Source: Planctomycetota bacterium | Lineage (GTDB): Bacteria; Planctomycetota; Phycisphaerae; Phycisphaerales; Phycisphaeraceae | Direction of reading: 5' to 3' | Length of the DNA: 64,000 nucleotides | Assembly (NCBI GenBank): GCA_024279275.1 | Contig: JAJRRS010000038.1 | Location: forward strand, 52,978 to 116,977 | Shown here: positions 35,588-44,911 of the stretch, piece after piece | Numbering within the stretch: position 1 is the stretch's first letter | Layout of the letters: every line of letters begins with the position of its first letter | Translations under genes and position numbers: made by a program | Notes under the pieces: generated by a model | Database searches by the model: none | What the model was told of the DNA's origin: nothing | Seen by the model: the letters and a program-made list of their open reading frames with translations, nothing else

Positions 35588-38500
35588 CTACGACCGACGA
35601 CGGCGGACACCCATCCAAGCACTGAATAAGCCCATGAAAACCACACCCGTTGCAGGCTCGGGGATCGGGCTGGTGGTCCCCGGCGGGGCCCCGGCATTCC
35701 AGTTGGCCAACACCAGGTTCAGGTCGTTGATCCCGACAAGCTCGTCATAAGTCGGGTCCGCACGGTAATCGTTGGGAGCCAAGGTATTGTTCCAAGGCTC
35801 CACGAAAGAAACATTCCAGTTGCCCAATACGATCATCAGGTCATTTAAGCCCACGAACCCGTCGCCGTCGAGGTCGCCTGTGATCGGTACCGTTTCCAGC
35901 AGCTCGTTCATAAACAGCGCGCCATACAGCAGCGACCCCATCTGGGAGGGATGCTCACCGTCGTGGATGTAGTTCTTGGCGACCGCCTCCTGGGCTGTCG
36001 GGCTGGCCCCCCACATATCGATAAAAGAAAAACGCGAATCGGTCCCGGCCAAAACACGCAAAGCGTCACGGTACTCCTCCAGACGCGCCACACGGTCCGC
36101 GCCGAGCAACTCCGGGCCGATCTGATAGGTGCTGGACAGGGTGAACGAGAGATCGCCAGCGGGAAGCCCGGCGTGTGCCCAGTCGGCGGTGACCAGGGCG
36201 ATCTGTGTCTTGACGTTGTCAACAAAAGCCTCGGCGGAGTAGCCGGGGGTAATGCCCAGGGTGAGGCTCGCCTCGGTCTCGCCGCTGTCGTTGTCGCCCA
36301 TCGCGATCACGACGTTCAGCTTCCCGGAGTTGCCTTGGACCAGGGCTGACAGGTAAGCCGCCCGACCGTCCTGGTGGAAGCGTCCGTTGTCGTAGAGGTC
36401 GGTCACGAAGTCGTTCATCGTACCGCCGGGGTAGCTCCACCCGGTGACGGTGATGCCGGTCTTGTCGGGCGCGATCAGCCGGTTATAAAAAACAGCCGTG
36501 TCTTTGGAGGTATTGATCAGGGCAAACTCCTGCCAGTCGCTGGCCTGCCCCGGTGCGGCAGCGAAGGGCAGTTCGATCAGTTGCAGCGAGTTGGTCGAAG
36601 CGGTGACAACGACCGGGTCGCTGGTCTGCAGGACCTGCCTGTTAAACGGCGACAGCACGCGCGTCGCACGCAGGCCTTGGATAGAACCATCGACGCCCCC
36701 CGTTGCGCTGGCCCAGAGTTGCCAGTCGTACGCGGCAGAACCATCAAGGAGGTTGTCGTACAGCCCCATCGCCTGCCAGAACCTCGCCGTCGGCTCTTCG
36801 TTCCACAACACGGACACGCGGCTGCCCAGAGAGTAGCCCCATAAATCCTCTGGAAGGGTGTAAACCGAGCGGCTCCAGTCTTGTGACAGAATCAGGCTGC
36901 CCCCGCCTTCGCCGGGTGATTTGGCCGGGAGCCCAAGTGCCGCCAGGCCCGTGCCCGCCAGCCCGATCCGCGAAGACGCCGCGTGTGCGATGCCACCGGT
37001 CCAGCCCAGGCCGTGATTCACGATGCTGTCACCAATGATCAGCATGTCCGCTCGACCTGTCGTCGCGGCCGCAACCCAGTCGCGCGTGCCTGAGTTAATC
37101 AGACTGTCTGCCTGCTGCGCCTGGGTAACAGGTGCAAGGGCCAAGAGCATGACGATCGAAACTAAACCAGCCCGGCGCGTGTTACCCTCAGTGGATCGCG
37201 TCCGTAACCGCCCCCTGTTTCTACGACCACGAATAAGAAGCGGGATCAGCAACACCAACCCCATCGCCGGCTCGGGCACCAACACACCTGGAGGCGGCGT
37301 GCCCGTGTTCCAGTTGCCCAATACCGCATTGATATCATCGATCCCGATGAACCCGTCGCCGTTCACATCACCTTGAGACGGATCGCCTGCGTTGACCGAT
37401 TGGTTCCAGTTAGCCAGCACACGGTTCAAGTCTGAGATACCCACGAACCCGTCGGCATCAAGGTCGGCCGCCCCGAGTTTAAGACCGGTCGGCACCACCT
37501 CCAGCAGGAAGCGCAGGTCTTCGACATCAATCACACCGTCCGCGTTAAAGTCCGCGGGGACAGGCGAAGCCTCTGAGCCGATAGACGTATCGGCGTCGCC
37601 CTCATCGACCAGGGACCACTGCGCAAGCAACATCTCCACATCACCCGCTTCAACCGTACCGCTGGCGTCCAGGTCCATCTCCCCGAGCGTCGGCTCAAAC
37701 AATTCCGGGTCCACGTCCTGGCTGTTCCACTGGGCAAGCACACGGTTGAGGTCTTCTAATCCGATAAACCCGTCACCGGTCAGATCGCCCTTGGAAAAAT
37801 CGCCGGGGATCACGCTCTGGTTCCAGTTCGGCAGTATCCGGTTAAGGTCTGACAGCCCGACGAACCCGTCACCAGTCAAATCACCACTACCAAGTGGTGG
37901 CGGGGGCGGCACGATCAGATCGACGACACTTTTCAGATCCGCCAGACCGACAAAACCATCGCCGTCCACGTCTCCGTTGCCCGCGCCCGGCTGGACGCTG
38001 AGGTTCCAGTTGCCGACGACGATGTTCAGGTCGTTGTCCCCGACCAATCCGTCACCATCGAAATCTTCCTTAGGCGGCCCCAACAGCACAGCATCCGCAA
38101 ACGCCTCACCCAGACCCAACTGCCCGTCGGATGTGTAATGAACCAGGTCCAGCTTCAACGGCAGCAGGTCCGTGGCGACCGCGGTGGTGAACGGGTCTTC
38201 CCGCGCGATGTCCGCCTGCGCCTGACGGATCAACGATCGGTTACGCAGGTTCGTGTACTGGCTGAATCGACTGATATAAAATGGCAGTTGCGGCGTATTC
38301 AGGTCGGTGCGGACGCGTTGGATGAAGTTGACCAGGTTGTCGTGGTACAGCGGCGCGGACACGTCATTCGTGTCGGATTCGCCTTGCGTCCATAGGAACC
38401 CCGCGATCTGATAGTCGATCCCCTGCACGCCGATCTGTGCAAGTGTGGATTGGACATGATTGATTAAAATGGGGTACATCGCTCGCTCGGGGATGGGCAC

Positions 38501-38866
38501 GTCGGGGTTCCAGACCTTCGCCAGGCTCGTCCCGTTGGCGGCGACCTTGATCAGGCCGATCGGCGTTGTCGTTGCCTCATCAATACGTCGACCGAAGCTC
38601 AACTCCGCCCCAAACGAATTACCGAAGACACCCGGACGCAGGAACTCGAAGCCCGACGACACCTTCTGCCCAAACTCATAGTCATAGCTGTACGGGACCT
38701 GCTGGGGCTGGGTGTAATCAAATGGCTCGGCAGGCAGGTCGTCGACCAGACCGCTGCCGATCATATTCGACTGCCCCGCCAGGATGTATATCTGGATCGG
38801 TTCTCCTTGGACCTGCCCCAGGCACAGACTTACCACGCACACAAATAACACACAACACTTGTTCAT
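35588..38866 (-). CDS. Fused double SGNH/sialate-esterase protein with two PEP-CTERM signals
   Basis: A 1092-residue protein made of two complete secreted proteins in one frame. Half one: signal peptide (MNKCCVLFVCVVSLCLG), a SASA/SGNH esterase domain (ILAGQSNMIGSG, FLWTQGESDTND, DLVHYTSDGQ), eight dockerin-like units, then VPEPAMG, a hydrophobic helix and RGRRNRGR. Half two: a second signal-like helix (LVSIVMLLALAPVTQAQQ, about residue 570), an SGNH domain (IIGDSIVNHG, DGEHPSQMG), two dockerin-like units, and a final IPEPATG...RRRRS tail. I chose ATG 38866 since it starts the signal peptide. No stop or obvious start separates the halves. See findings. Confidence 0.86.
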   Translation of the reverse strand: MNKCCVLFVCVVSLCLGQVQGEPIQIYILAGQSNMIGSGLVDDLPAEPFDYTQPQQVPYSYDYEFGQKVSSGFEFLRPGVFGNSFGAELSFGRRIDEATTTPIGLIKVAANGTSLAKVWNPDVPIPERAMYPILINHVQSTLAQIGVQGIDYQIAGFLWTQGESDTNDVSAPLYHDNLVNFIQRVRTDLNTPQLPFYISRFSQYTNLRNRSLIRQAQADIAREDPFTTAVATDLLPLKLDLVHYTSDGQLGLGEAFADAVLLGPPKEDFDGDGLVGDNDLNIVVGNWNLSVQPGAGNGDVDGDGFVGLADLKSVVDLIVPPPPPLGSGDLTGDGFVGLSDLNRILPNWNQSVIPGDFSKGDLTGDGFIGLEDLNRVLAQWNSQDVDPELFEPTLGEMDLDASGTVEAGDVEMLLAQWSLVDEGDADTSIGSEASPVPADFNADGVIDVEDLRFLLEVVPTGLKLGAADLDADGFVGISDLNRVLANWNQSVNAGDPSQGDVNGDGFIGIDDINAVLGNWNTGTPPPGVLVPEPAMGLVLLIPLLIRGRRNRGRLRTRSTEGNTRRAGLVSIVMLLALAPVTQAQQADSLINSGTRDWVAAATTGRADMLIIGDSIVNHGLGWTGGIAHAASSRIGLAGTGLAALGLPAKSPGEGGGSLILSQDWSRSVYTLPEDLWGYSLGSRVSVLWNEEPTARFWQAMGLYDNLLDGSAAYDWQLWASATGGVDGSIQGLRATRVLSPFNRQVLQTSDPVVVTASTNSLQLIELPFAAAPGQASDWQEFALINTSKDTAVFYNRLIAPDKTGITVTGWSYPGGTMNDFVTDLYDNGRFHQDGRAAYLSALVQGNSGKLNVVIAMGDNDSGETEASLTLGITPGYSAEAFVDNVKTQIALVTADWAHAGLPAGDLSFTLSSTYQIGPELLGADRVARLEEYRDALRVLAGTDSRFSFIDMWGASPTAQEAVAKNYIHDGEHPSQMGSLLYGALFMNELLETVPITGDLDGDGFVGLNDLMIVLGNWNVSFVEPWNNTLAPNDYRADPTYDELVGINDLNLVLANWNAGAPPGTTSPIPEPATGVVFMGLFSAWMGVRRRRS

Positions 38867-39020
38867 GTCCGATGGATCCCGCTGGCTTGGTAGGGGGCTG
38901 GACGCCCGCCGGACAAGTATACACCCCAAAACGGTCGAAGTCCGTAAAATACAGGGATTTAGGCGTATTAACAGGGTGTCATAACCGCCGGTCCGCGTGT
39001 TGATACGCAGAAATACACAC

Positions 39021-40112
39021 CTAGCGGTATCGGGAAGCGTATCGCAAGATCGGCCGTTCCAGCAGGTAGTACGACGTGGTTGCCACCGCGAACGTCAGAA
39101 CCACCCCTTGGCAAGTCGTCCACAGCGTGTGCTGGGCTTCGTGGTCCAGAAGCCCCAGGCTGTAGAAAATCGGGTAGTGGTAGAGATAAACCCCGTAGCT
39201 GATCCGCCCGACGTAGGCCAAAGGCCCTTTGGACAAAACCGTCCCCAACTTCGGCCCCATACAACTGGTCCCGATCGTCGCCAGGAAAATCGTGCTGGAC
39301 ATCAGCGAGAAGCCGATCATCTTCATCGCCTGGGTCCAGGGGTTTTCCAGCAGGGCCGCCACCGTCAGAAAGATAACCGCGGGGACAAAGAACGCCCCGG
39401 CGAATCGCCACGGGCGTGATGTGCCGATCCCAAGCGAAGGCTCATACAAAGCGAACAGCCCGCCGAGCGCAAGCGAAGTCATCCTGAACGGGGTGCCCCT
39501 GTACAGCAGCTTATAGAGCGGCAGTTCCTCGGCGAACACCACCGCCAGCACCGCCAACACCATACCCGTCAAGACCACCGCCACCGTCGTCGGTTTAAGC
39601 CAGTCGCGCGGAGCGAAGTAAATAAACAACGGCCAGATCATGTAAAAGTGCTCTTCAACACACAACGACCAGGTATGCCGCATCGGGTTCGATGGGGCAA
39701 TCCACCTCTGCAGGTCCGCGTTCCACAGGTAATCCAGGCTGAACACGAAGTTCGACAGGTAAGTCGCGCACCAGATAAGATACTCACCCGGCGCAAGATA
39801 AATCAGAACCCCGATCAGCAGGTAATAAATCGGGAAGATGCGAAACGCCCGACGAACCAGGAAGTACACAAGTGACTTCTGATTGCATCGCCCATACAAC
39901 AGGATGCGCGTGATCAGAAACCCTGAGAGCACAAAGAAAATATCGACCCCCAGGTACCCCGGCTGAATCACCGTGTTCAGCAGCTTGACGGCCGACCCGC
40001 CCAGATTAGTCGGAACGTGGGCCCAGATGACCAGCAGCACCGCGATCCCCCGCAGGCCATCCAACGGCGGAACGTGGGTTCGGGTTGACTGAATAAGCGG
40101 CTCGTTGGACAT
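39021..40112 (-). CDS. Acyltransferase family 3 membrane protein (OafA/YrhL type)
   Basis: A 363-residue integral membrane O-acyltransferase. The N-terminal PPLDGLRGIAVLLVIWAH holds the conserved His and the LDGLRGIAV signature. DIFFVLSGFLITRI and MRHTWSLCVEEHFYMIWPLF are also typical. About ten hydrophobic segments follow. It probably transfers acetyl or other acyl groups to surface glycans. It starts the EPS locus at its left side and lies 99 bases downstream of the flippase gene on the same strand. Confidence 0.92.
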   Translation of the reverse strand: MSNEPLIQSTRTHVPPLDGLRGIAVLLVIWAHVPTNLGGSAVKLLNTVIQPGYLGVDIFFVLSGFLITRILLYGRCNQKSLVYFLVRRAFRIFPIYYLLIGVLIYLAPGEYLIWCATYLSNFVFSLDYLWNADLQRWIAPSNPMRHTWSLCVEEHFYMIWPLFIYFAPRDWLKPTTVAVVLTGMVLAVLAVVFAEELPLYKLLYRGTPFRMTSLALGGLFALYEPSLGIGTSRPWRFAGAFFVPAVIFLTVAALLENPWTQAMKMIGFSLMSSTIFLATIGTSCMGPKLGTVLSKGPLAYVGRISYGVYLYHYPIFYSLGLLDHEAQHTLWTTCQGVVLTFAVATTSYYLLERPILRYASRYR

Positions 40113-40211
40113 AGGTATCGGGTACGTTCAATCGGCCGAGCACAGTCAGCCCTAACTGGGTAAGAAACAGCGGCAGATGATACCGCTTCCCGCGCCGCGT
40201 TGCCGTAAAGG

Positions 40212-41789
40212 TCAAGCAGCTCGGCTTCGGCCCTTGGGGATCAGGTGACTGACGCCCCCCCCCATCTCGTCGTAACGCGGCCGCATCAGCCCGTACAGAC
40301 CCGCGATGAACAAGACCCCAAATACCGGCATCGCTGCGGCGGCAACCACCCAGGACGCTGGGCCACCCAGGAGCCAGTCGAACCCGAAGTAACTCGCCCC
40401 CCCGCAAGCACCCGCCAGCAGGATCGGCCCAAAGATCGCACGGACCAGCGTCCAAGGCCCGATCCCCGCGAGCCGACCGGCAACCATGCACTGCGCCAGG
40501 CTGACCACCGCCTTGACCCCCGAGATCGACGCGGCAATCACCACCACCCCCCCCAAGCTCGCACCCACCACAGCTGCCAAAAGCACCCCAGCCATCTCCG
40601 CACCCATCATCGCGGCACGCAGACGCCAAAGCCCCGACGCCTCGATGAACGACATCGCCACCGGCCCGATCAGGTACACACACAGGCTCAGGCTCATCAC
40701 CTGCGCCACCGGGATCGCCGCGTCCCAACGCCCCTGCCACAAAAAATGAATCATCGGACCCGACGTGACCACCGCCAGCACACACACCACCGAAAAAACC
40801 ACTGCCGACACACGCACCATCTTTTCAAACGCCTGCGCCCGACGCTCCGGGTACTTAGCCAGCTTCGACAGCGTCGGCATGTACACACTGACCATCCCCG
40901 ACCCAAAAATAACCACCGTCGAGAGGATCAGTTGGAACCCAAAGAAATAGACGCCCACCGCCTGCTTGTCCTCAAACAGACCGATCACCAGGCGATCGCC
41001 CTGGACGATCAAGGCACCGAAAAACGAGCTGAGGGTGATCCATTTAACCGCGGTAAAGATGCTCCCGAAATGCTCCCGGGTCAACGCCCGGCTCGGGGGC
41101 AACGCACCGGCGCACCAGCGGTACGTCACGATATTAAACAGCACCATCAGCAACATCGGCAACACGAAGCTGTAGACCCCAAAGCCCGACAACGCAAACA
41201 AAATCATCGATCCGTTCTTGACGAACTGTGCCGCGATGTCCAGCTTCACCAGCGTCTTGAACCGAAGATCAATACTCAGCTTCGCACGCAACACCGTCAC
41301 CGGGCTCTGCAACGGGATCGTCAACGCCGCGATCGCGATCAGCCAGCCGATCACCCGATCGTCGTACACCCGGGCCATCACAGGCGCGATCCCGATCAGC
41401 AACGCCGCCGCCGCGATATTAAACCCCAGCCCCATCTTCAACACCGGTGAACCCAGCTCCTCAAATTCCCCGCCACGCTGGATCAGAACCTTGTGCGCCC
41501 CCATGTCCCGGACGCTGTCCGCCAACGCCACCGCCGACAAAGCCAACGCCCACAAGCCAAACGCTTTCTCGTCCAGGTAATAACCCAGCACCCACAGGTT
41601 CAACAGGGCGGTCAACTTCACCAGAACCTGCCCGATGAATACAAACGCGGTCCCCCTAATAGCGATCCGACCCAACCCCTCCTGAGGCTGAGCCTCGCCC
41701 GACAGGTCCGGGGAATCCGGGGGAATATCCGGGGGAATATCCGGGGGTAACTCCGGGGGGCGACCGGGTGTAGAATGGTCCTCAGTCAT
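40212..41789 (-). CDS. Wzx-type polysaccharide flippase
   Basis: A 525-residue membrane protein of the polysaccharide biosynthesis (MOP superfamily) type, with about 12-14 hydrophobic segments. It is expected to move lipid-linked repeat units outward. Markers: FVFIGQVLVKLTALLNLWVLG, FGLWALALSAVALADSVRDMG and ALIVQGDRLVIGLF. I chose ATG 41789 (MTEDHSTPGRPP), since upstream frame overlaps the divergent gene. Residues 8-30 are a PPDIPPDIPPDSP repeat from CCGGGGG units. Divergent from the BNR gene. Confidence 0.9.
   Translation of the reverse strand: MTEDHSTPGRPPELPPDIPPDIPPDSPDLSGEAQPQEGLGRIAIRGTAFVFIGQVLVKLTALLNLWVLGYYLDEKAFGLWALALSAVALADSVRDMGAHKVLIQRGGEFEELGSPVLKMGLGFNIAAAALLIGIAPVMARVYDDRVIGWLIAIAALTIPLQSPVTVLRAKLSIDLRFKTLVKLDIAAQFVKNGSMILFALSGFGVYSFVLPMLLMVLFNIVTYRWCAGALPPSRALTREHFGSIFTAVKWITLSSFFGALIVQGDRLVIGLFEDKQAVGVYFFGFQLILSTVVIFGSGMVSVYMPTLSKLAKYPERRAQAFEKMVRVSAVVFSVVCVLAVVTSGPMIHFLWQGRWDAAIPVAQVMSLSLCVYLIGPVAMSFIEASGLWRLRAAMMGAEMAGVLLAAVVGASLGGVVVIAASISGVKAVVSLAQCMVAGRLAGIGPWTLVRAIFGPILLAGACGGASYFGFDWLLGGPASWVVAAAAMPVFGVLFIAGLYGLMRPRYDEMGGGVSHLIPKGRSRAA
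41698..41770 (-). repeat. In-frame CCGGGGG repeat at flippase N-terminus
   Basis: Four 12-base units and one 9-base unit around TCCGGGGGAATA. All are multiples of three, encoding PPDI units. Confidence 0.75.
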
Positions 41790-41862
41790 GGACCACAGTG
41801 TAGCAATCGGTCCCCCATGCGTGAGGGCCACACGCGCAACGCACCGGCACAAGGCGAAGACC

Positions 41863-43308
41863 ATGCACAATCTTGACCGCCAATGGATATTTCAACTTAG
41901 CTGGGCCTTGCTCGCCTTCCTGATCTCAACGAGCGCATCGACAGCCGGGGAATCTGAACTGCCCGACGCGCAGAACGCCGTCGCCCCGATCGTGCATGAG
42001 CCGATGTACCGGGGCGAGCGAGAACTGTTCAGCTACGCGCCGCGGTTCACGCCCAACCCCATCGGCTTTAGCCCAGACAACAAGCCTTACATCCGTGCGG
42101 GCAACTCCGTGCAGACCCCGGACAATGACGGGACATGGACAAACCGGCCAATCGCACCCTCGATCACACGGTACTTTCAACGCCAAAGTTTGCCGACCGC
42201 GTTTGAGATGGTGGGCGGCCAGTTCGTTGACCAGCGTGTGGTCATGGATGATCTTGGCGACGCCTACACCCTGGCCAAGCTCAAGCACGTCGGCCGGACC
42301 CGGCTTCTGCTGCTGCATTCACGCGATGGGTGTGTCACATGGGACGTGTACCCACTGCCCCCGCTTGAACACGCCCGGCTGGAATTCCGCGACGGGAACA
42401 ACACCATGACACGCCCCCCCGCCGCCCTTATCTTCAAGGATACGGAGCTGGGCATCGTCCTGCCCCGGCGCGCAGACGACGGATCGTTAATCGTCGATCG
42501 TGCGGCCACGGTGACGAATCAATCGCTGCTGGTCCCCAACCACTCCGGCGGGGGCAACTCGGTGATTACACTGGGGGATCGGACGTATGTCGTCTACCCT
42601 TCGACGGTATCTCGATCTGATAAGCAAGGCACATCCCAGTTTGTCGTCGCCTTATCAAGAGACACCGGACAGATCATCACAGGCCCGACCCTGCTGGGCA
42701 CCGTCGGCTTCGGCAGGCCCGACCCGCATTACCTCCCCGCCATCACCGCCGACTCCAAAGGCGTATTGCACGTCGTGCTGGGGTCGCACCACAACAGCCT
42801 CTACTACCTGCGCTCCACCTTGCCGAACGACGCCTCACGATGGACCACCCCCACGCGCATCGGCAAGATTCGGGACCCCAAATCCGGAGGCCACACCTAC
42901 CCCGCATTGCTTTGCGATTCACAGGATCGGCTTCACGTCGTGACACGCTGGGCTGGGGACGGCTACTACTTCCGACTTGTCTACATCCGAGGCAACGCCA
43001 CGACCGGAAGATTCGAGCCTCAGACAGTTCTGGTCAGGCCGTTTAGAAACATGTACTCCAACTGGTATCATCACCTGAGTCTGGACCGTCAGGATCGGCT
43101 GTTTCTGGACTACCGGTACTACGGGAATCAACTCAGCGCCCAGGAGATCAGGGCGTATCGACAGAAGTGGCCGGAGGACGGATTACCCGCAGACACCCGC
43201 CCGGGGTCGTTTCCAAAAAGTGTCAGGCCCCACGACCCGGCGATGCTCTTCAGCGACGACGCCGGAACCACCTGGCACCTCACCACCGACGACCTGTTAC
43301 GTCCGTAG
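41863..43308 (+). CDS. Exported BNR_4-type beta-propeller protein
   Basis: A 481-residue exported protein, with signal peptide at about 1-29 (WALLAFLISTSASTAG). It is a beta-propeller of BNR_4 type: SGGGNSVITLGDRTYVVYP, GRPDPHYLPAITADSKGVLH, GSHHNSLYYLRS and GGHTYPALLCDSQDRLHVV. This fold includes ulvan-type polysaccharide lyases (PL24/PL25 relatives), so glycan cleavage is possible but not shown. ATG 41863 is chosen because the signal peptide follows. It sits, on the opposite strand, between flippase and polymerase genes, and its 3' end overlaps the polymerase 3' end by 12 bases. Confidence 0.83.
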   Translation: MHNLDRQWIFQLSWALLAFLISTSASTAGESELPDAQNAVAPIVHEPMYRGERELFSYAPRFTPNPIGFSPDNKPYIRAGNSVQTPDNDGTWTNRPIAPSITRYFQRQSLPTAFEMVGGQFVDQRVVMDDLGDAYTLAKLKHVGRTRLLLLHSRDGCVTWDVYPLPPLEHARLEFRDGNNTMTRPPAALIFKDTELGIVLPRRADDGSLIVDRAATVTNQSLLVPNHSGGGNSVITLGDRTYVVYPSTVSRSDKQGTSQFVVALSRDTGQIITGPTLLGTVGFGRPDPHYLPAITADSKGVLHVVLGSHHNSLYYLRSTLPNDASRWTTPTRIGKIRDPKSGGHTYPALLCDSQDRLHVVTRWAGDGYYFRLVYIRGNATTGRFEPQTVLVRPFRNMYSNWYHHLSLDRQDRLFLDYRYYGNQLSAQEIRAYRQKWPEDGLPADTRPGSFPKSVRPHDPAMLFSDDAGTTWHLTTDDLLRP

Positions 43309-44646
43309 CCCGTTACTCTCGCCACCCAGGCGCGTCATATTCAGCATCACGATGACAAACAAAAACATGACCGTAAAGTCAGAAACCGGCATACGGACCA
43401 CGCTGTACCCGAAGATGAACGCCGCGATCGTGCGCATCGTGGTGTCGCGTATCAGCTTGCTGATCGCAAAATTGATGACGTACAGCACCACGGGGATCAT
43501 CACGAAGCCCAGAAATCCAAAGTTCGCCCAGAACTCACCGAAGATTGTCGCGCCCATGCTGACGCCGCGGCTTTCTCCGCCCAAGAGGCGCTGGCCGATC
43601 AGGATAGACAGTGTCGGGGGCTTGCCCGGCCAGACCGAGCGGGGAACCCAGAACACAAACCCGCGCAGGATCCCCGAGCCTAAAAGCAACCCCACGGACC
43701 GGTGGAACTCCTCGACCACGACGACCAGAACGTTGATGTTGATACCCTCGGTGACACCCATCAAAAACTCGCCGATACCCAGGTTCGGCAGGAAGTATTC
43801 CTTGGCTTCCACATACCCCTCGCCCAACGCCGACGTCGCGCTGGACAGGGCAAACCCCCCGGTCCAACGGTGCATGTAGACTCGGATCAGCGGGAACATG
43901 GTCATCAGGACACCAAACGGCAATGCCGCCAGACTCAACACGCCGATCTGAAACCACCGCCCGCGTACCATCAGCAGGGCCGTGATTACGATCAGTGTCT
44001 GGAGTGTGAAGATGCGGTTGCCGGTCGTGTAGAGGTCCACAACACACATCGCCCCCATCCAAAGCGCGAACCACTTGAGCGTAATCTGATCGTGCCAGTA
44101 CATCGCGGCCAACGCGATCAGTGCCGCCAGCCTGACGGCGGCAAAGAGGCTCAGCGCCAGCATGGCCGGGGTGCCCCCCGTCAGCAGAAACTCGCCCTTG
44201 GCATCGGCCCAGTGCCCGCCGGACGATACTCCGGTGACCACGAACAGCGTCACCGCGCCGACAAAAAAGGCGACTATCAAATGGGTCGATCCAAGCGGCG
44301 GCAGGGCATCCCACATGCTCGGGCCTGAACCCGGTGGCGCGGGCGGCTTCGTCGGGAGGCTGTGACGCAGCAGGTCCCATACGCCGTACAGACCCACCAT
44401 ACCTAGGATCCTCAGGACCGCCGGCCCATTGAGCGCCCAGTCCACACCCGGGATCAGGCCGCCGGGAGCACCCGCCAGACTGCCCTGAGTCGCAAACACC
44501 GACAGCGGAACCAGCACCATGTGGATGATCCCGATGTTCAGCCCCATATTCATGCTCAACTGCCGCCGGCGGACATAGATCACAAAAGAAGTGATATAGA
44601 TCCCCCAGATCAGCAGGAGAATAAACGAGTTGACTATGTTATTCAT
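43297..44646 (-). CDS. O-antigen/EPS polymerase-like membrane protein (Wzy type)
   Basis: A 449-residue protein with about 11-12 hydrophobic segments and a larger extracytoplasmic loop near residues 280-370 (FSLSS-like GGFALSSATSALGEGY to LLGGESRGVSMGATIFGEFWANFG). The topology and the E-x-W/F-ANFG-x-x-G segment suit an oligosaccharide repeat-unit polymerase. Sequence similarity within this group is low, so the call depends partly on context: it is flanked by a GT4 gene and a flippase. Convergent 12-base overlap with the BNR gene. Confidence 0.75.
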   Translation of the reverse strand: MNNIVNSFILLLIWGIYITSFVIYVRRRQLSMNMGLNIGIIHMVLVPLSVFATQGSLAGAPGGLIPGVDWALNGPAVLRILGMVGLYGVWDLLRHSLPTKPPAPPGSGPSMWDALPPLGSTHLIVAFFVGAVTLFVVTGVSSGGHWADAKGEFLLTGGTPAMLALSLFAAVRLAALIALAAMYWHDQITLKWFALWMGAMCVVDLYTTGNRIFTLQTLIVITALLMVRGRWFQIGVLSLAALPFGVLMTMFPLIRVYMHRWTGGFALSSATSALGEGYVEAKEYFLPNLGIGEFLMGVTEGININVLVVVVEEFHRSVGLLLGSGILRGFVFWVPRSVWPGKPPTLSILIGQRLLGGESRGVSMGATIFGEFWANFGFLGFVMIPVVLYVINFAISKLIRDTTMRTIAAFIFGYSVVRMPVSDFTVMFLFVIVMLNMTRLGGESNGLRT

Positions 44647-44911
44647 CGTCTCATACCCACAAGGCCATCCGCCGCCTTAACACGCAAACCCATCAGCAAA
44701 ATCAGGCCGCCTTGGTCTTCAATCGGCCACGCCCCACAGGCGTCGATACATCCTAATCCATACGCCGGTTCAACCCCGGCGGGTCGCCAATCAACCGGGT
44801 TATTTTCGGACCCCCTTTGAGCCATCTGTGCCTATTCAGATCGGCTTATTGGCCGTGCCGGGTAACTTGGACCTCACGCCCCCGCCAAAGACCGCGACGG
44901 GACAGCCCCCT

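Noticed and set aside
44643..44825. 60-residue minus-strand frame whose stop overlaps the polymerase start by ATGA
   Set aside because: The overlap is suggestive of coupling, but there is no ribosome site, no hydrophobic or domain pattern, and length is at chance level.
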